A DNA stretch of 64,000 nucleotides from CAYFNF01 sp964344485 (GTDB lineage Bacteria > Patescibacteriota > Patescibacteriia > UBA9570 > XYC2-FULL-38-9): contig CAYFNF010000004.1 in NCBI GenBank assembly GCA_964344485.1, forward strand, positions 72,591 through 136,590. The letters run 5' to 3'. A program made the position numbers and the translations under genes. Each line of letters begins with the position of its first letter. The first letter of the stretch is position 1. The notes under the pieces were generated by a model that was not told the origin of the DNA, made no database searches, and saw only the letters and a list, made by a program, of their open reading frames with translations. Of this stretch, positions 24,581-33,972 are shown in pieces.

Positions 24581-24628
24581 GAAATATAGGGATTTCTACC
24601 ACCAATTTGGCCCTAAAGCACGTAATTA

Positions 24629-24656
24629 TTGACTTTTTTTCGCCATACCCTATAAT
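24629..24656 (+). promoter_or_regulatory. nusA promoter
   Basis: TTGACT (24629-24634), 16-base spacer, TATAAT (24651-24656); leader of about 50 bases without a Shine-Dalgarno sequence. Confidence 0.75.
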
Positions 24657-24712
24657 CAATACGCTGGTATCTAACGATGCTAGTTTTTTAATGCATAAAT
24701 AAACATATTTAT

Positions 24713-26266
24713 ATGCCAAAAAGCGAATTAGCACTGGCTATCGAACAGGTGTGCGATGAGAAAAACATCCCGTACGAGTCAGTGATCGAATCAATCGAAG
24801 CAGCTCTTGCAGTTGCGTATCGAAAAGAATTCGGGAATAAACTGTTAAATTGTCGCGTGGAGTTCAATCCAGACGATGGGTCCACACGAATTTTTGACGT
24901 GAAAGAAGTCGTTGAAGACCCAACCGAAGAAGAGTTGGAGGAGCTTGAGCGCAAAGAAAAAGAGCGTGCGGAAGGAAAAGACAGAAAAGACAAGCCAGAA
25001 GAGAAGAAAGAAGAGGAAAAGAAAGAGAAAGAAAAAACTGATGACGAAAAAAAGGAAGGCGAAGAAGGCTCTGAAGAGGACGAAGAAGAACAGCGGCGCT
25101 TTAACCCGCGCACTGATATCCCTATTTCTGAAGCAACCAAAATCAAGGACGACGCAGAGATCGGCGATGAAATCATTACTGAGCTCCCAGTTCCAGAAGG
25201 ATATGGACGTGTTGCAGCACAGACAGCAAAGCAGGTCATTATCCAAAAATTGAGAGAAGCAGAACGTGAGACCTTGTTTAATCAGTACAAAGATCGTGTA
25301 GGCGAGATTGTGAATGCATCGGTTCAGAGAATTGAAGGTCGCATGCTCTATATGGACTTAGGCCAGGCAACAGCAATCATGCCGCCGCCAGAGCAAGTTC
25401 CAAATGAAAACTACAAGATTGGAGATCGATACAAAGTATATCTACGCTCTGTGGAGAAAACGAACAAAGGGCCAGAGATTATTGCATCACGAGCAGCAGC
25501 TGAAATGGTAAATCAACTGTTTAGCATGGAAGTACCAGAGATTAATTCAGGATCTATTGAAGTGAAGTCAGTTGCTCGCGAAGCTGGATCCCGTTCTAAG
25601 ATTGCAGTACAGAGCCTTGCTGACAACATTGATCCGATCGGATCTTGTGTTGGGCAACGCGGTGCTCGCGTACAGACCGTCATGAACGAACTCGGCGGAG
25701 AGAAGATTGATATCATTGAGTTTAGTGATGATGCAGTGAAGTTCATTGTGAATGCACTCTCTCCTGCAAAGATTATCTCAGTGCAGTTAGATGAAGAAGA
25801 GCAGACCGCAAAAGCATTTGTGAATGAAGACCAGCTCTCGCTTGCTATCGGTAAGGGTGGGCAGAACGTTCGTCTGGCAGCTAAGCTTAGCGGCTGGAAG
25901 ATTGATGTGGTAAAGGAAGATGAAGAAGGTGCTGAATCTGAAAAAGAAGATGAAGACAAACCAGTAGACGATCAAGACGCAGACGCAGACGATGCAAAGG
26001 AAGAAAAAACCACAGAAGCAGTAGAAGAGACTGAAGAGAAAGAGGAAAAGAAAGAGGACGCCAAAGAAAAAGAAGAGAAAATAGAAGACGCCCCAGAAGA
26101 GGAGTCCGAAGACAAGAAGGACGAGGAAGAGAAGGAAGAGGACAAAGACGAAGAGGAAGAGAAGAAGACGGTAGCAAAAAAAGCAACAAAGAAAACCGCG
26201 GCAAAGAAGACCACAAAGAAGACCACAAAGAAGCCCGCGAAAAAGAAGAAGATAAAAAATAATTAA
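24713..26266 (+). CDS. nusA: Transcription factor NusA with charged insert and Lys-rich tail
   Basis: 517 residues. The N-terminal RNAP-binding domain (MPKSELALAIEQVCDEKNIP) is split by a Lys/Glu-rich insert (about 66-128); an S1 domain follows (about 190-255), then tandem KH domains with GQRGARVQ and the classic LAIGKGGQNVRLAAKLSGW. After about residue 405 comes a long acidic stretch and a final histone-H1-like KKATKKTAAKK tail. NusA acts in pausing, termination and antitermination. The charged extensions have no counterpart in standard NusA and may bind RNA or DNA. Confidence 0.92.
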   Translation: MPKSELALAIEQVCDEKNIPYESVIESIEAALAVAYRKEFGNKLLNCRVEFNPDDGSTRIFDVKEVVEDPTEEELEELERKEKERAEGKDRKDKPEEKKEEEKKEKEKTDDEKKEGEEGSEEDEEEQRRFNPRTDIPISEATKIKDDAEIGDEIITELPVPEGYGRVAAQTAKQVIIQKLREAERETLFNQYKDRVGEIVNASVQRIEGRMLYMDLGQATAIMPPPEQVPNENYKIGDRYKVYLRSVEKTNKGPEIIASRAAAEMVNQLFSMEVPEINSGSIEVKSVAREAGSRSKIAVQSLADNIDPIGSCVGQRGARVQTVMNELGGEKIDIIEFSDDAVKFIVNALSPAKIISVQLDEEEQTAKAFVNEDQLSLAIGKGGQNVRLAAKLSGWKIDVVKEDEEGAESEKEDEDKPVDDQDADADDAKEEKTTEAVEETEEKEEKKEDAKEKEEKIEDAPEEESEDKKDEEEKEEDKDEEEEKKTVAKKATKKTAAKKTTKKTTKKPAKKKKIKNN

Positions 26267-26287
26267 ATATAAGTAAGAGAAAGAAGT

Positions 26288-28282
26288 ATGAATAACCTTA
26301 TTCTATTCGCACTGGTTAGCGCTCTACTCTCCATCGTATACGGTGGCATCTTGATCAAGGTGATCATGAAGAAGAGCGCTGGATCAGAGAGAATGCAAGA
26401 GATTGCAGCTGCAGTTCAGGCTGGCGCTAAAGCGTACTTGAACAGACAGTACCGTACTATTGCTATCATCGGTGTTGTTATTTTTGCGCTCCTGTGGTTG
26501 ATCTTAGATATCTCTACCGCACTTGGATTCGCTATTGGTGCAGTACTATCGGCACTCGCAGGATACATCGGTATGCACGTTTCTGTACGAGCGAACGTTC
26601 GCACCACAGAAGCAGCACGAGGTGGCATTAAAGAAGCACTGAACGTTGCAGTAAAAGGTGGCTCAGTAACCGGCTTACTAGTAGTCGGGCTCGCATTACT
26701 CGGTGTTGCAGGCTTTTATGCTGTATCCGGGGACCTGAAGGCATTAATTGGCCTTGGGTTTGGAGGAAGTTTAATTTCAGTATTTGCTCGTCTTGGTGGC
26801 GGAATTTTCACCAAAGCAGCAGATGTAGGAGCAGACTTGGTTGGTAAAGTCGAAGCAGGAATCCCTGAAGACGACCCAAGAAACCCAGCAGTAATTGCAG
26901 ACAACGTTGGAGATAACGTCGGAGACTGTGCTGGAATGGCAGCAGATCTATATGAAACATACGCAGTAACCTCAGTGGCAGCAATGCTCTTAGGTGCACT
27001 AGCGTTTAACCACTCAGAACAAGCGATACTTTACCCGCTAGTATTAGGTGGGGTAGCAATTCTGACCTCCATTATCGGGACCTGGTTCATTCGCCTTGGC
27101 AGCAAGGAGAACATCATGAACGCACTGTATAAAGGATTAGCAGTATCAGGCATCCTGGCAGCGATCATTTTCTACCCAGTCACCAAATGGATGATGGGAG
27201 ACATTGAGAAATATAGTGTAATGGATCTATATATCTCCGCATTAGTTGGTCTAGTTGTGACTGCTGCTTTAGTACTTATCACTGAATACTACACATCAAC
27301 GAAATACTATCCAGTAAAATCAATTGCAAAAGCATCAAAATCTGGACATGCGACTAACATCATTCAAGGACTCGCAATGTCATTGAAATCAACTGCATGG
27401 CCAGTATTAGTGATTGCAGCAGGCATCCTGGTGACGTACCAATTTGCTGAGCTATACGGAGTTGCAGTTGCTGCAATGTCTATGCTTTCTATGGCAGGTA
27501 TTATTGTTGCGATTGATGCATACGGACCAATTACAGATAACGCTGGTGGAATTGCTGAGATGGCAGAGCTACCAGAAGAAGTTCGAAACATCACTGATCC
27601 ATTAGACGCAGTCGGAAACACCACGAAAGCAGTGACCAAAGGATACGCTATTGGTTCTGCTGGACTCGCTGCATTAGTGCTGTTCGCTTCATACACACAG
27701 GAATTTGAAGAACTTGGGCACCATTTGAAATTCCGATTAGAAGATCCATACGTATTGATTGGATTATTCATTGGTGGGCTACTTCCATTCTACTTTAGCG
27801 CGCTTTCTATGGAGGCAGTTGGAAAGACAGCAGGAAAAGTCGTGGACGAAGTACGTAGACAGTTCCAAGAGATTAAAGGTATTATGGACGGAACTGCGAA
27901 ACCAGATTACGCGCAGTGTGTAGACATTGTGACTAAAGCTGCTATCAAGCAGATGATTATCCCAGCACTTATCCCTGTTGTCGTGCCTATTATCGTTGGA
28001 TTCTTACTTGGACCAGTTGCACTTGGTGGATTATTGGTCGGAAGCATCATTACTGGACTCTTTGTTGCGATCTCAATGACCTCTGGTGGAGGCGCATGGG
28101 ATAATGCGAAGAAGTACATTGAAGACGGACATCACGGCGGCAAAGGTTCAGACGCGCATAAAGCTGCAGTAACTGGAGATACCGTTGGTGACCCATACAA
28201 AGACACTGCAGGTCCAGCAATTAATCCTATGATTAAGATCTTGAATATTGTCGCTCTCTTACTCGTTACCCTACTCGTCTAA
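26288..28282 (+). CDS. hppA: Membrane-bound H+-translocating pyrophosphatase (K+-independent type)
   Basis: 664 residues, about 16 TM segments, with the pyrophosphate-binding DVGADLVGKVEAGIPEDDPR motif (about residue 180) and DNVGDNVGDCAGMAADL. The GNTTKAVTKGYAIG segment (about residue 443) has Lys where K+-dependent enzymes have Ala, so I assign the K+-independent proton-pumping subtype. It couples PPi hydrolysis to ion export. The stop TAA is immediately followed by the tig ATG. Confidence 0.95.
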   Translation: MNNLILFALVSALLSIVYGGILIKVIMKKSAGSERMQEIAAAVQAGAKAYLNRQYRTIAIIGVVIFALLWLILDISTALGFAIGAVLSALAGYIGMHVSVRANVRTTEAARGGIKEALNVAVKGGSVTGLLVVGLALLGVAGFYAVSGDLKALIGLGFGGSLISVFARLGGGIFTKAADVGADLVGKVEAGIPEDDPRNPAVIADNVGDNVGDCAGMAADLYETYAVTSVAAMLLGALAFNHSEQAILYPLVLGGVAILTSIIGTWFIRLGSKENIMNALYKGLAVSGILAAIIFYPVTKWMMGDIEKYSVMDLYISALVGLVVTAALVLITEYYTSTKYYPVKSIAKASKSGHATNIIQGLAMSLKSTAWPVLVIAAGILVTYQFAELYGVAVAAMSMLSMAGIIVAIDAYGPITDNAGGIAEMAELPEEVRNITDPLDAVGNTTKAVTKGYAIGSAGLAALVLFASYTQEFEELGHHLKFRLEDPYVLIGLFIGGLLPFYFSALSMEAVGKTAGKVVDEVRRQFQEIKGIMDGTAKPDYAQCVDIVTKAAIKQMIIPALIPVVVPIIVGFLLGPVALGGLLVGSIITGLFVAISMTSGGGAWDNAKKYIEDGHHGGKGSDAHKAAVTGDTVGDPYKDTAGPAINPMIKILNIVALLLVTLLV

Positions 28283-29593
28283 ATGCAAGTTACAAAAAAA
28301 GACCTCCCAAAAAGCCAGGTCGAGCTTACGATCGAGCTTTCTGTTGAGGAAGTACAACCGTTCGTAGACAAGGCTGCAAAGCGTATTGCGAAGGATGTAG
28401 ACATCAAGGGCTTCCGTAAAGGAAAGGTTCCATATGATGTACTCGCAAAGAACGTTGGAGAAGCCACGATCTATGAAGAGGCGTTCAATGACATCGTTGA
28501 AGATGTCTATCCAAAAGCTGTTGAGCAAGAAGACCTTCAAGTCGCCGGAAAAGCAAACATTGATCTGGAGAAGATCGCGCCAGGAAATCCAGTAGTCTTT
28601 AAAGCAACCGTTCCTTTGATGCCAAATGTGTCACTGGGCAATTACAAGAAAGTAAAAGTCAAGAAAGGTACAGCAAAGATGGATGACGCAAAGTTTGAAA
28701 AAACACTGAAGGACATCCAAAAGATGCGTGCAAAAGAGAAGGTCGTAAACCGAGAAGCAAAAGAAGGTGACAAAGTAGTGCTAGACTTTGAAGTCAAAGT
28801 CGGCGGCGTAGTCATCGAGGGCGGATCCGCTCAGAAGCAGCCGCTGGTGATCGGCGAGAGTCAATTCATCCCAGGATTTGAAGAGGAGATCGTTGGATTG
28901 AAGAAAGACGATGAGAAAGACTTCGAGCTGCAATTTCCGGAAGAGTACAAGAAGGAGGTTGCTGGAAAGAAAGGAGCATTCCACGTGAAAGTACATGACG
29001 TCTTTGAGATCGAGCTCCCAGAGCTAACAGACGAAATCGCAAAAGAGATGAGCTTCGAGAACCTAGACAAGATGAAAGAAGAGCTGCAAAAAAATATCAT
29101 GCGCGAACTCGAGCAGAAAGAACAGGAGAAGTACGAGAAAGAAGTGATTGAAGCTATGATGAAAGAGGCAGAGATTGATGATGTCCCAGAGCAGCTGATT
29201 GAGGATGAAGCAGAAAAGATGGTCCAAGAGTCTGAACATGAGATTTCTCAGCAAGGACTAAAGTTTGATGACTATCTCGAGCATCTCGGGAAGAAGCGCG
29301 ATGAACTCAAAGAAGAGTTCAAGCAGAATGCAGAGAAACGAATTCAAGCAGCATTAGTCATGCGTGAGCTCGCTGTAGTTGAAGACATTAAGGTCGATAC
29401 CGCTGAGATTGATAAAGAGCTAGAGGAAATGAAGAAGATGTATGATCAGTTGCCTGAGATGGCGGCACAATTCGACGCACCACAGTATCGTGCGCATATA
29501 GAGAACACGATGATGCACAAGAAGACGTTTGAACGCATTGGGAGCTTCTCGGGCAAGGGCGACGCAGAAGACAAGGACAAGAAAGCAGAATAA
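28283..29593 (+). CDS. tig: Trigger factor
   Basis: 436 residues: ribosome-binding N-domain with IKGFRKGKVP (about 41-50), FKBP-type PPIase domain (EGDKVVLDFEVKVGG, FIPGFEEEIVG, about 160-245) and a helical C-terminal chaperone domain. It binds nascent chains at the ribosome exit. It is fused to hppA at zero distance (TAA-ATG), so it is translationally coupled to the proton pump. Confidence 0.93.
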   Translation: MQVTKKDLPKSQVELTIELSVEEVQPFVDKAAKRIAKDVDIKGFRKGKVPYDVLAKNVGEATIYEEAFNDIVEDVYPKAVEQEDLQVAGKANIDLEKIAPGNPVVFKATVPLMPNVSLGNYKKVKVKKGTAKMDDAKFEKTLKDIQKMRAKEKVVNREAKEGDKVVLDFEVKVGGVVIEGGSAQKQPLVIGESQFIPGFEEEIVGLKKDDEKDFELQFPEEYKKEVAGKKGAFHVKVHDVFEIELPELTDEIAKEMSFENLDKMKEELQKNIMRELEQKEQEKYEKEVIEAMMKEAEIDDVPEQLIEDEAEKMVQESEHEISQQGLKFDDYLEHLGKKRDELKEEFKQNAEKRIQAALVMRELAVVEDIKVDTAEIDKELEEMKKMYDQLPEMAAQFDAPQYRAHIENTMMHKKTFERIGSFSGKGDAEDKDKKAE

Positions 29594-29599
29594 ATAAAC

Positions 29600-29625
29600 A
29601 GCCGGCAACCCCGGCTGTTTTTTGA
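29600..29625 (+). terminator. hppA-tig terminator
   Basis: AGCCGG/CCGGCT stem followed by TGTTTTTT. Confidence 0.88.
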
Positions 29626-29626
29626 T

Positions 29627-29660
29627 AAAAAAATCGAGCGCAGACTCCTCTACAACGCTC
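29627..29660 (-). terminator. C6 terminator
   Basis: GAGCG...CGCTC (minus strand: stem around a 15-base loop), then GA and seven T followed by A. Confidence 0.65.
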
Positions 29661-30276
29661 ACTGCGGGAAAATGCTGTGTACCCCTTCACCCTGTGGGTA
29701 GCCGATGTAGGCACCCTCCTCGTCCCAGCGCGGGTCCGGGCGGTAGAACCGAGACACGGTCGCGTAGAACGGGTGCCTGTACCGCTCCTCCGTGACGCCG
29801 GTCTCCAGCACGTGGACGTACTCGATGACCTCATCGACCTGGATGACCGCCGGGGACTCCTCTGGCGTGACCTGCGGCAGGTCTACGGTGCCGTAGAGCA
29901 ACCACCCGCCGTCCTTGCAGTAGAAGACGAGAAGGTCGCTGGTGATGGTGTCCTCGGGCATGGCGATGTCGATGAACTGCGGATCGTAGATCAGGTCTGT
30001 ACCACCACCGATCACCGGCGGGATGGTGTTCACGCCCACGCCCCACTGGTTGTGCCGGTTGGGCTCCACCCGAACGTCCGTGATCTCGGTCCAGCGCTCC
30101 ACCCAGGGCGAGTGGAAGGCCGGGTCCGCGAACTCGCACACCACGGGCACGGCTTCGGTCAGCACGGGCTCGTCGGCGGGGTCTTCGTCGTTGCACTGGC
30201 ATCCCGTGGCCAGCACCGCACCCAGCATCAGCAGTCCGCTCAGGCTGCGCCAGCCCGTCAAGTCAAACAGTCGCAT
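29659..30276 (-). CDS. C6 product: lipoprotein
   Basis: ATG at 30276 has GGAGG 7 bases upstream. The 205-residue protein starts with a hydrophobic stretch and a lipobox (LGAVLATGC, Cys about residue 27), so it should be lipid-anchored outside. The mature part is acidic and aromatic, with Trp/Tyr-rich segments (SPWVERWTEI, YCKDGGWLLYG, YATVSRFYRPDPRWDEEG). I recognise no family. High G+C at third positions distinguishes it from tig and nfo. Confidence 0.75.
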   Translation of the reverse strand: MRLFDLTGWRSLSGLLMLGAVLATGCQCNDEDPADEPVLTEAVPVVCEFADPAFHSPWVERWTEITDVRVEPNRHNQWGVGVNTIPPVIGGGTDLIYDPQFIDIAMPEDTITSDLLVFYCKDGGWLLYGTVDLPQVTPEESPAVIQVDEVIEYVHVLETGVTEERYRHPFYATVSRFYRPDPRWDEEGAYIGYPQGEGVHSIFPQ

Positions 30277-30290
30277 TCGCTCATCCTCCG

Positions 30291-30387
30291 TGTCACACGT
30301 CGCAAGCACCGTGCTATTAACTCGCGCTTCAGCTCATCCACGCGCAAAGTGACAACATATCATAAATAATAAAGTCGCTTTTGTCAA
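30291..30387 (-). promoter_or_regulatory. C6 promoter and structured 5' UTR
   Basis: TTGACA (30387-30382), 17-base spacer, TATGAT (30364-30359). The leader is closed by TGTCAC (30354-30349) pairing with GTGACA (30296-30291) next to the ribosome-binding site; GCGCG/CGCG and AGCAC/GCT pairs lie inside. Confidence 0.75.
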
Positions 30388-30440
30388 CGTAACGGCGCTT
30401 TTTCGCTATCACTATTGAGGAGATCATGTATAATATAAGC

Positions 30441-31280
30441 ATGCCATTGATCGGAACCCATGTATCTTCAGCAGGAGGGGTGCGGAATGCACCAATTTTT
30501 GCACATCAAGAAGGGTGTGAGACATTTCAGTTCTTCGTAAGCCCCCCACAGACCTATAAAGTGAATGAGATCTCAGACGAAGAAGTTGCTGCGTACAAGA
30601 AGAACTGCAAGCAGTATGGATTCACCGAGGCATTTGTTCACGCACAGTACTTGATCAATCTTGCGTCCCCGAACAATCGCATTCGTTACGGTTCAATCAA
30701 CTTGTTACAAAAAGGACTGGAGGCATGTAACAAGCTTGGTGTGAAAGGATTGATGTTTCATACTGGTACAGCAACTGGCCAGCCCAGCCGGTCAACCGCG
30801 ATGAAAAATGCAATCGAGTCGCTCAATAAAGTGCTTGATGGATACGACGGTTCTACGAAGTTACTCATTGAAAATGCAGCGGGTGCAGGGGCAACACTTG
30901 GGAAAACTTTCAAAGAAGTCGGACGACTACTTCACGGAGTCAAGAACCAGTCAAAGATCGGAGTATGCTTGGATACTCAGCATTCATTCGCGTCCGGATA
31001 TGATTGGCGGACCTCTGCAAGCACAAACAAAGCGTTGCAGGAGTTCTCAAAAGAGATAGGTATGCGGAAATTATACGTCGTGCATGTAAATGATTCTAAA
31101 GTAGATTGTGGTACAAATCGAGACAGGCACGAACATATCGGAAAAGGAAAGATCGGCAAGCAAGGGTTTGATATTCTTATTAATCATCCAAAGCTGAAAA
31201 ACAAACCGTTTATTCTTGAAACCCCTCCTCAAGGACGTGAAGGTGACATGGCAGTATTAAAACGCTTACGAAAGAAATGA
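30441..31280 (+). CDS. nfo: Endonuclease IV (AP endonuclease)
   Basis: 279 residues from ATG 30441: IGTHVSSAGG at the N-terminus and metal-ligand motifs FVHAQYLINLASP, LIENAAGAG, CLDTQHSFASGYD, HVNDSK and DRHEHIGKG are all present. The enzyme cuts at abasic sites in DNA. TATAAT at 30429 lies only a few bases upstream of this ATG, so the mRNA may be leaderless; an earlier ATG at 30426 is less likely. It heads a four-gene operon. Confidence 0.92.
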   Translation: MPLIGTHVSSAGGVRNAPIFAHQEGCETFQFFVSPPQTYKVNEISDEEVAAYKKNCKQYGFTEAFVHAQYLINLASPNNRIRYGSINLLQKGLEACNKLGVKGLMFHTGTATGQPSRSTAMKNAIESLNKVLDGYDGSTKLLIENAAGAGATLGKTFKEVGRLLHGVKNQSKIGVCLDTQHSFASGYDWRTSASTNKALQEFSKEIGMRKLYVVHVNDSKVDCGTNRDRHEHIGKGKIGKQGFDILINHPKLKNKPFILETPPQGREGDMAVLKRLRKK

Positions 31281-32053
31281 AACTGACTTTATTAGGAACT
31301 GGAAATCACTTCCCTGACCACGCAGTCGGGTCTGCAGGGTATGTGTTGGAACATCAGGACACCATGCTGAAGTTAGATTTCGGTCGAGGGAATCTAATGA
31401 ACATGGCAGCAGCAGGGCTGAGCTGGAAGAAGATTGACGCAGTGTTGCTATCACACGTACACCCAGATCATATATCAGACCTAATTCAATATTTACAAGC
31501 GTATACCTTGATACAGGTTGATGGAGTGGTTAAAAGTTATCATGTGACCGACGCTGACGTGAAAGAGATTGTTTTATATGGACCACGAGGGCTCTCATCT
31601 TTTTTTAACCACTTACGCATGGTGACAATTACAGAATGGAGCGTAATTCCAGAGGTGAAGGAAGTATACGACGATATCTGGACGATCGGTGGAATTGCAA
31701 TTTCATCTACACCAGTTGAGCACTTTACTGACTCTGTTGCGTATCGGTTTGAAGCAAACGGAAAAACACTGTGCTATACTGGAGATGCATCCTTGAACGA
31801 TAACCTTATCACATTAGCAAAAGATGTAGATGTGCTGCTAGCTGAATGCAGTATGACACCGGGTTCAGACTTCCATGGTCACCTCGCCCCAGAGTCAGTT
31901 GCAGAGCTCGCAAACAAGGCAGGGGTGAAGAAAGTGGTGCTCACGCACTACCCTGGAGACCCGCAACAACGGCAAAAGCGCGCTAATGCAGTAATAGAAT
32001 TATTTGACAAAGAGGTGATAATTGGAGAAGATTTAATGGAGATAGAGATATAA
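31277..32053 (+). CDS. MBL-fold metal-dependent hydrolase (RNase Z-like)
   Basis: 258 residues of metallo-beta-lactamase fold: LLGTGNHFPD at the start, the HVHPDH zinc motif (about residues 59-64), LCYTGDAS and a late His (VVLTHYPGD). This is the RNase Z/ElaC-like branch; the exact substrate is uncertain as the usual RNase Z exosite is not evident. It overlaps nfo by four bases (ATGA), indicating translational coupling. Confidence 0.85.
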   Translation: MKLTLLGTGNHFPDHAVGSAGYVLEHQDTMLKLDFGRGNLMNMAAAGLSWKKIDAVLLSHVHPDHISDLIQYLQAYTLIQVDGVVKSYHVTDADVKEIVLYGPRGLSSFFNHLRMVTITEWSVIPEVKEVYDDIWTIGGIAISSTPVEHFTDSVAYRFEANGKTLCYTGDASLNDNLITLAKDVDVLLAECSMTPGSDFHGHLAPESVAELANKAGVKKVVLTHYPGDPQQRQKRANAVIELFDKEVIIGEDLMEIEI

Positions 32054-32054
32054 T

Positions 32055-32861
32055 ATGGCAAAGAAACACGAGATCCCACCATTTAAAGAGTTCGCAATAG
32101 GCATGGCTATGCGGTCAGGTACTATTTTAATGCGCAATTTTAACGACAACATTAAGCGAAGGAGATCAAAAAAGAGTAGAAATGAAGTGGTGACTGCTAG
32201 CGACATGGAAGTACACAAGTTTGTGCGGTTTAAAGTACAACAGCGTTTCCCAGGCCATAATTTTGAAAGTGAAGAAGGCGATCCAATAAATAACGGATCC
32301 AAGTACACATGGGTGATCGATCCACTTGATGGAACAGTGAATTATACTATCGGTAATCCGTTTTTCTCGACCTCTATTACATTGATGGAGGGTGGCGTGC
32401 CGTTGATTGGAGTGATCTACGCGCCGTACACACGGGAGATGTTTGTTGTGGAGAAAAATCGATCCGCTCGTCTGAATGAACGCAATATTCGTGTTTCCCA
32501 GGAAAAGAGAATGTCGAACTCGGTCATGGCGTATGCATACTTCACGAGAGACAAGAAGTCACGAAAGCGAGCAGCAAAGCTGTTAGAGAACTTTGAAGAT
32601 GAGTGCCTCCGAATGCGGCATCTCGGGTGTACTACATTAGCACTAGCATACGTAGCTTGCGGACGCATGGAAGCATCGATTATCTCCCCACCTTTACGGC
32701 TGTGGGATGTAGCATCTGGGCTGTTACTGATAGAGACTGCTGGTGGTAGAATTTCAAATTTTCGTGGAGAAGAGTGGGAAGGCTTGCATCAAGGAGTAAT
32801 TGCTTCCAATGGAGCAATTCATAATAAGATTCTCAATATTGTTAAAGAGCATAAGATCTAG
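32055..32861 (+). CDS. Inositol monophosphatase-family phosphatase
   Basis: 268 residues with the family signatures WVIDPLDGTVNY (about residues 92-103) and WDVASGLLLIETAGG (about 216-230), plus FESEEGD for the first metal ligand. Members dephosphorylate inositol phosphate, fructose-1,6-bisphosphate or PAP; specificity is not readable. It starts one base after the upstream stop, within the nfo operon. Confidence 0.88.
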   Translation: MAKKHEIPPFKEFAIGMAMRSGTILMRNFNDNIKRRRSKKSRNEVVTASDMEVHKFVRFKVQQRFPGHNFESEEGDPINNGSKYTWVIDPLDGTVNYTIGNPFFSTSITLMEGGVPLIGVIYAPYTREMFVVEKNRSARLNERNIRVSQEKRMSNSVMAYAYFTRDKKSRKRAAKLLENFEDECLRMRHLGCTTLALAYVACGRMEASIISPPLRLWDVASGLLLIETAGGRISNFRGEEWEGLHQGVIASNGAIHNKILNIVKEHKI

Positions 32862-32872
32862 TTAGCGGCACC

Positions 32873-33796
32873 ATGAATGAGATTATAATTGTAGACTTAC
32901 CGAAATGTCATGGAAACATTGAAGGGTGTTGGTATAATGGATATCCGATTCATAAAGGCAAGACCGAGGACAGTCTAAATTACGCAACCGTATACGCTAG
33001 CGAACATTCAATTATTCCTGACCAGAGGATCATAGAGCAGGATTTTTTGAATTTTAAAGAACTGTTGCGAACTGCGGGATTCACCATCCATGTCCTCCCG
33101 TTTCCTGAGGAGCTGAACCAAGAAGACAGCCTTCATCATGATGCAATTTTTGTACGAGACGCGGGCATGCTCTACAAAGACAAGTGGATAAAAGCGAATT
33201 TTAGTGTTAAAAGTCGGCTCGTTGAGACTGATGTACACGCAGAAAAAATGTCAAAGAAGTTCAATGTAGAAGTGGTGCATTTACCAAAAGACTGCTTCCT
33301 TGAATTTGGCGAAGTGTTTTTGCTGTACACAAGAAATGGAAGTTACTATTTCGGTGGTCTGTCACGCTCTAGTAAAGAAGGTCATGACGCGGTGAAATCC
33401 ATGGTGAAGCCAGATCATTACTGTTTGATTCAATCTGAAGGGTATCATTTAGACACAGTGTTTAGCCCGGTGCTGAGCAAGGACAATGAATTGATTGCGT
33501 GCATTGTAACGAAAAAGATGATTGCACCCGAGAGCCTAGAGGAGCTGAAGAAACTGGATATTGAAATAATTGAGATAGACCCGATTGACTCTTCAGGAGA
33601 AGGCGAGGAGCTAGGAAACTACGCGGTGAATACGCTGGTGGCTCCTGGCGTGATGTTAAACTGCTCTAGCTTTTTAACTGAGAACGTAGAAGAGAAGCTT
33701 CGAGAGTTAGGCATAACACGGTATGTTTCCCCGTTAACATATTTCCGCTTTGCTGGCGGGTCGTATCACTGCCTCACCAACGAGATCTATAAATAA
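32873..33796 (+). CDS. Dimethylargininase/arginine deiminase-like amidinotransferase-fold enzyme
   Basis: 307 residues; the guanidino-modifying fold is indicated by the FVRDAGM segment, EGYHLDTVFSPVL (catalytic His) and C-terminal GGSYHCLTNE (nucleophilic Cys). The closest pattern is N,N-dimethylarginine dimethylaminohydrolase. Products would be citrulline and an amine; an ornithine-producing or other use is possible. It ends the nfo operon. Confidence 0.8.
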   Translation: MNEIIIVDLPKCHGNIEGCWYNGYPIHKGKTEDSLNYATVYASEHSIIPDQRIIEQDFLNFKELLRTAGFTIHVLPFPEELNQEDSLHHDAIFVRDAGMLYKDKWIKANFSVKSRLVETDVHAEKMSKKFNVEVVHLPKDCFLEFGEVFLLYTRNGSYYFGGLSRSSKEGHDAVKSMVKPDHYCLIQSEGYHLDTVFSPVLSKDNELIACIVTKKMIAPESLEELKKLDIEIIEIDPIDSSGEGEELGNYAVNTLVAPGVMLNCSSFLTENVEEKLRELGITRYVSPLTYFRFAGGSYHCLTNEIYK

Positions 33797-33802
33797 AAAA
33801 AG

Positions 33803-33828
33803 CACCCCACTGAGGGGAGTTTTTTTTG
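33803..33828. terminator. Bidirectional terminator between operon end and tRNA-Leu
   Basis: CCCC-ACTGA-GGGG with A tract on the left and eight T on the right, serving the plus-strand operon and possibly the minus-strand tRNA. Confidence 0.8.
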
Positions 33829-33910
33829 TGCCCAGGGCGAGACTCGAACTCGCACGGATTGCTCCGGCAGATTTTAAGTCTGCTGTGTATACCAATTCCA
33901 CCACCTGGGC
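33829..33910 (-). tRNA. tRNA-Leu (anticodon TAA)
   Basis: Acceptor GCCCAGG/CCTGGGC, anticodon stem GCAGA/TCTGC around CTTAAAA, a variable arm, and T-arm GCGAG-TTCGAGT-CTCGC. Class II tRNA of 82 bases. Confidence 0.92.
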
Positions 33911-33972
33911 AGAGCACTATAAAAAAAGTGCCACTGTAGTATAGTGGCCTTCTCTAAAAAAATCAATACTTT

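Noticed and set aside
29677..30369. 230-codon plus-strand frame opposite the C6 lipoprotein
   Set aside because: The minus-strand frame has ribosome-binding site, lipobox and promoter; the plus-strand frame has none.
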